NCBI GenBank assembly: GCA_024758765.1
Contig: CP101406.1
Location: forward strand, 496,001-560,000
DNA length: 64,000 nt
Origin: Mycobacterium sp. SVM_VP21
GTDB taxonomy: Bacteria > Actinomycetota > Actinomycetes > Mycobacteriales > Mycobacteriaceae
Direction of reading: 5' to 3'
Shown: positions 63,456 through 64,000 of the stretch, piece by piece
How positions within the stretch are numbered: the stretch's first letter is position 1
How the letters are laid out: each line of letters opens with the position of its first letter
Notes under the pieces: generated by a model
Seen by the model: the letters and a program-made list of their open reading frames with translations, nothing else
Database searches by the model: none
What the model was told of the DNA's origin: nothing
Made by a program: the position numbers and the translations under genes

Positions 63456-63698
63456 TCAACAGATCCCCTGTCGACCTGAGCGCACCACATCACCTCGTCC
63501 GTCCGTCAGCAACGATCAAATTTCAGCGTAGTCGCAGGCCTTGGCTACTCGTCAGTAACTTTTACGTGGTCGTTTCGGACCTGTTGATGGGTTTAGAGTC
63601 CTTGCCGAGGTTTATTAACAGCGATGGCGTTGCGGAGCGACCGTACGCACGGTATAGGCCGGGCGCAGCGGGCCGCCGCAGAAAATTTGGAGGCGCTG

Positions 63699-64000
63699 AT
63701 GACGGCGACATCCGCGGATGCGGCGACGCCGGGGACCCGGACGGATGGGATGCGGTTCCGGCGGCAGAGTCTGTACAAGGGCGACCCGGGAATGTGGGCG
63801 TTCGCGCTGCACCGGATCACCGGTGCGACGATCTTCTTCTTCCTGTTTGTCCACGTGCTCGACACGGCCCTGGTGCGGGTAAGCCCGGAGGCCTACACCG
63901 AGGTGATCGCGACCTACAAGACCCCGCTGGTCGGCCTGATGGAGCTGGGCCTGGTGGCCGCGGTGCTGTTCCACGGTCTCAACGGGGTCCGGCTGATCCT
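63699..64000 (+). CDS. sdhC: Succinate dehydrogenase cytochrome b556 subunit (5' part)
   Basis: The frame runs off the window edge. Its first 100 residues have the SdhC signature R-Q-S-L-Y-K-G-D-P-G-M-W-A-F-A-L-H-R-I-T-G near residue 21, with the heme/quinone-region His, and three hydrophobic helices. TTGGAGG precedes ATG 63699. It matches Rv3316, the first gene of the sdhCDAB operon. Confidence 0.93.
   Translation, partial: MTATSADAATPGTRTDGMRFRRQSLYKGDPGMWAFALHRITGATIFFFLFVHVLDTALVRVSPEAYTEVIATYKTPLVGLMELGLVAAVLFHGLNGVRLI

Overview
The window comes from a high-GC actinobacterium of the genus Mycobacterium in the broad sense. Both flanks follow the M. tuberculosis Rv3284-Rv3316 gene order: sufE-like, accA3 | sigF-rsbW-usfY | lhr-nei-RluA-type-glpD2-lpdA-GGCT-amiA1-deoD-pmmB-upp | Rv3311-like | add-deoA-cdd-sdhC. 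Mycobacterial hallmarks include an antigen 85 mycolyltransferase, MPT63 (DUF1942), a TB8.4-type secreted protein, two cutinases, PE-PPE-domain hydrolases and F420 enzymes. The species cannot be fixed from the sequence alone. No tRNA, rRNA, CRISPR array, integrase or IS transposase was seen.

Region 1 (1-2930) is conserved housekeeping: the SufE-like protein, the acyl-CoA carboxylase alpha subunit AccA3 and two small downstream genes, followed by 55-bp tandem repeats. Region 2 (3176-31353) is about 28 kb lying between accA3 and sigF, which are direct neighbours in M. tuberculosis. It holds stress and envelope genes: large-subunit catalase, universal stress protein, hemerythrin, Hsp20 with a divergent MerR regulator, PfpI-type protein, UdgX, CDGSH protein, FAD/Rieske oxidoreductase, antigen 85, cutinases, MPT63 and TB8.4 homologues. 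It also holds many regulators of the sigma-factor partner-switching type: two STAS proteins, a degenerate STAS protein, a MEDS-HATPase, a STAS-HATPase, and PAS-ANTAR and GAF-ANTAR proteins. Eight close matches to the SigF promoter pattern (GTTT, 15-16 bp, GGGTA) can be read in front of its genes and weaker ones in front of several others. Several put the predicted transcription start on the start codon. Two decayed genes (a TPP enzyme and an internally deleted glycosyltransferase) lie among them.

Region 3 (31360-35750) is the sigF operon itself (usfY-rsbW-sigF) with a CsbD protein, an orphan GlnR-type regulator, a small acidic protein and membrane proteins; two further SigF-type promoters occur here. 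My reading is that regions 2 and 3 form one island where SigF, the proteins that set its activity and a large part of its regulon sit together.

Region 4 (35795-53240) is DNA repair (Lhr, Nei2), a repetitive lipoprotein, RNA modification, NhaA, glycerol-3-phosphate oxidation, LpdA, peptidase/amidohydrolase, purine salvage, a GT-C glycosyltransferase and phosphomannomutase. It ends in a 29-bp imperfect inverted repeat between pmmB and upp. Region 5 (53243-64000) is upp, three tandem PE-PPE-domain hydrolases in the place where M. tuberculosis has sapM, the Rv3311-like gene, an LGFP lipoprotein, the add, deoA and cdd nucleoside-salvage genes and the start of sdhC.
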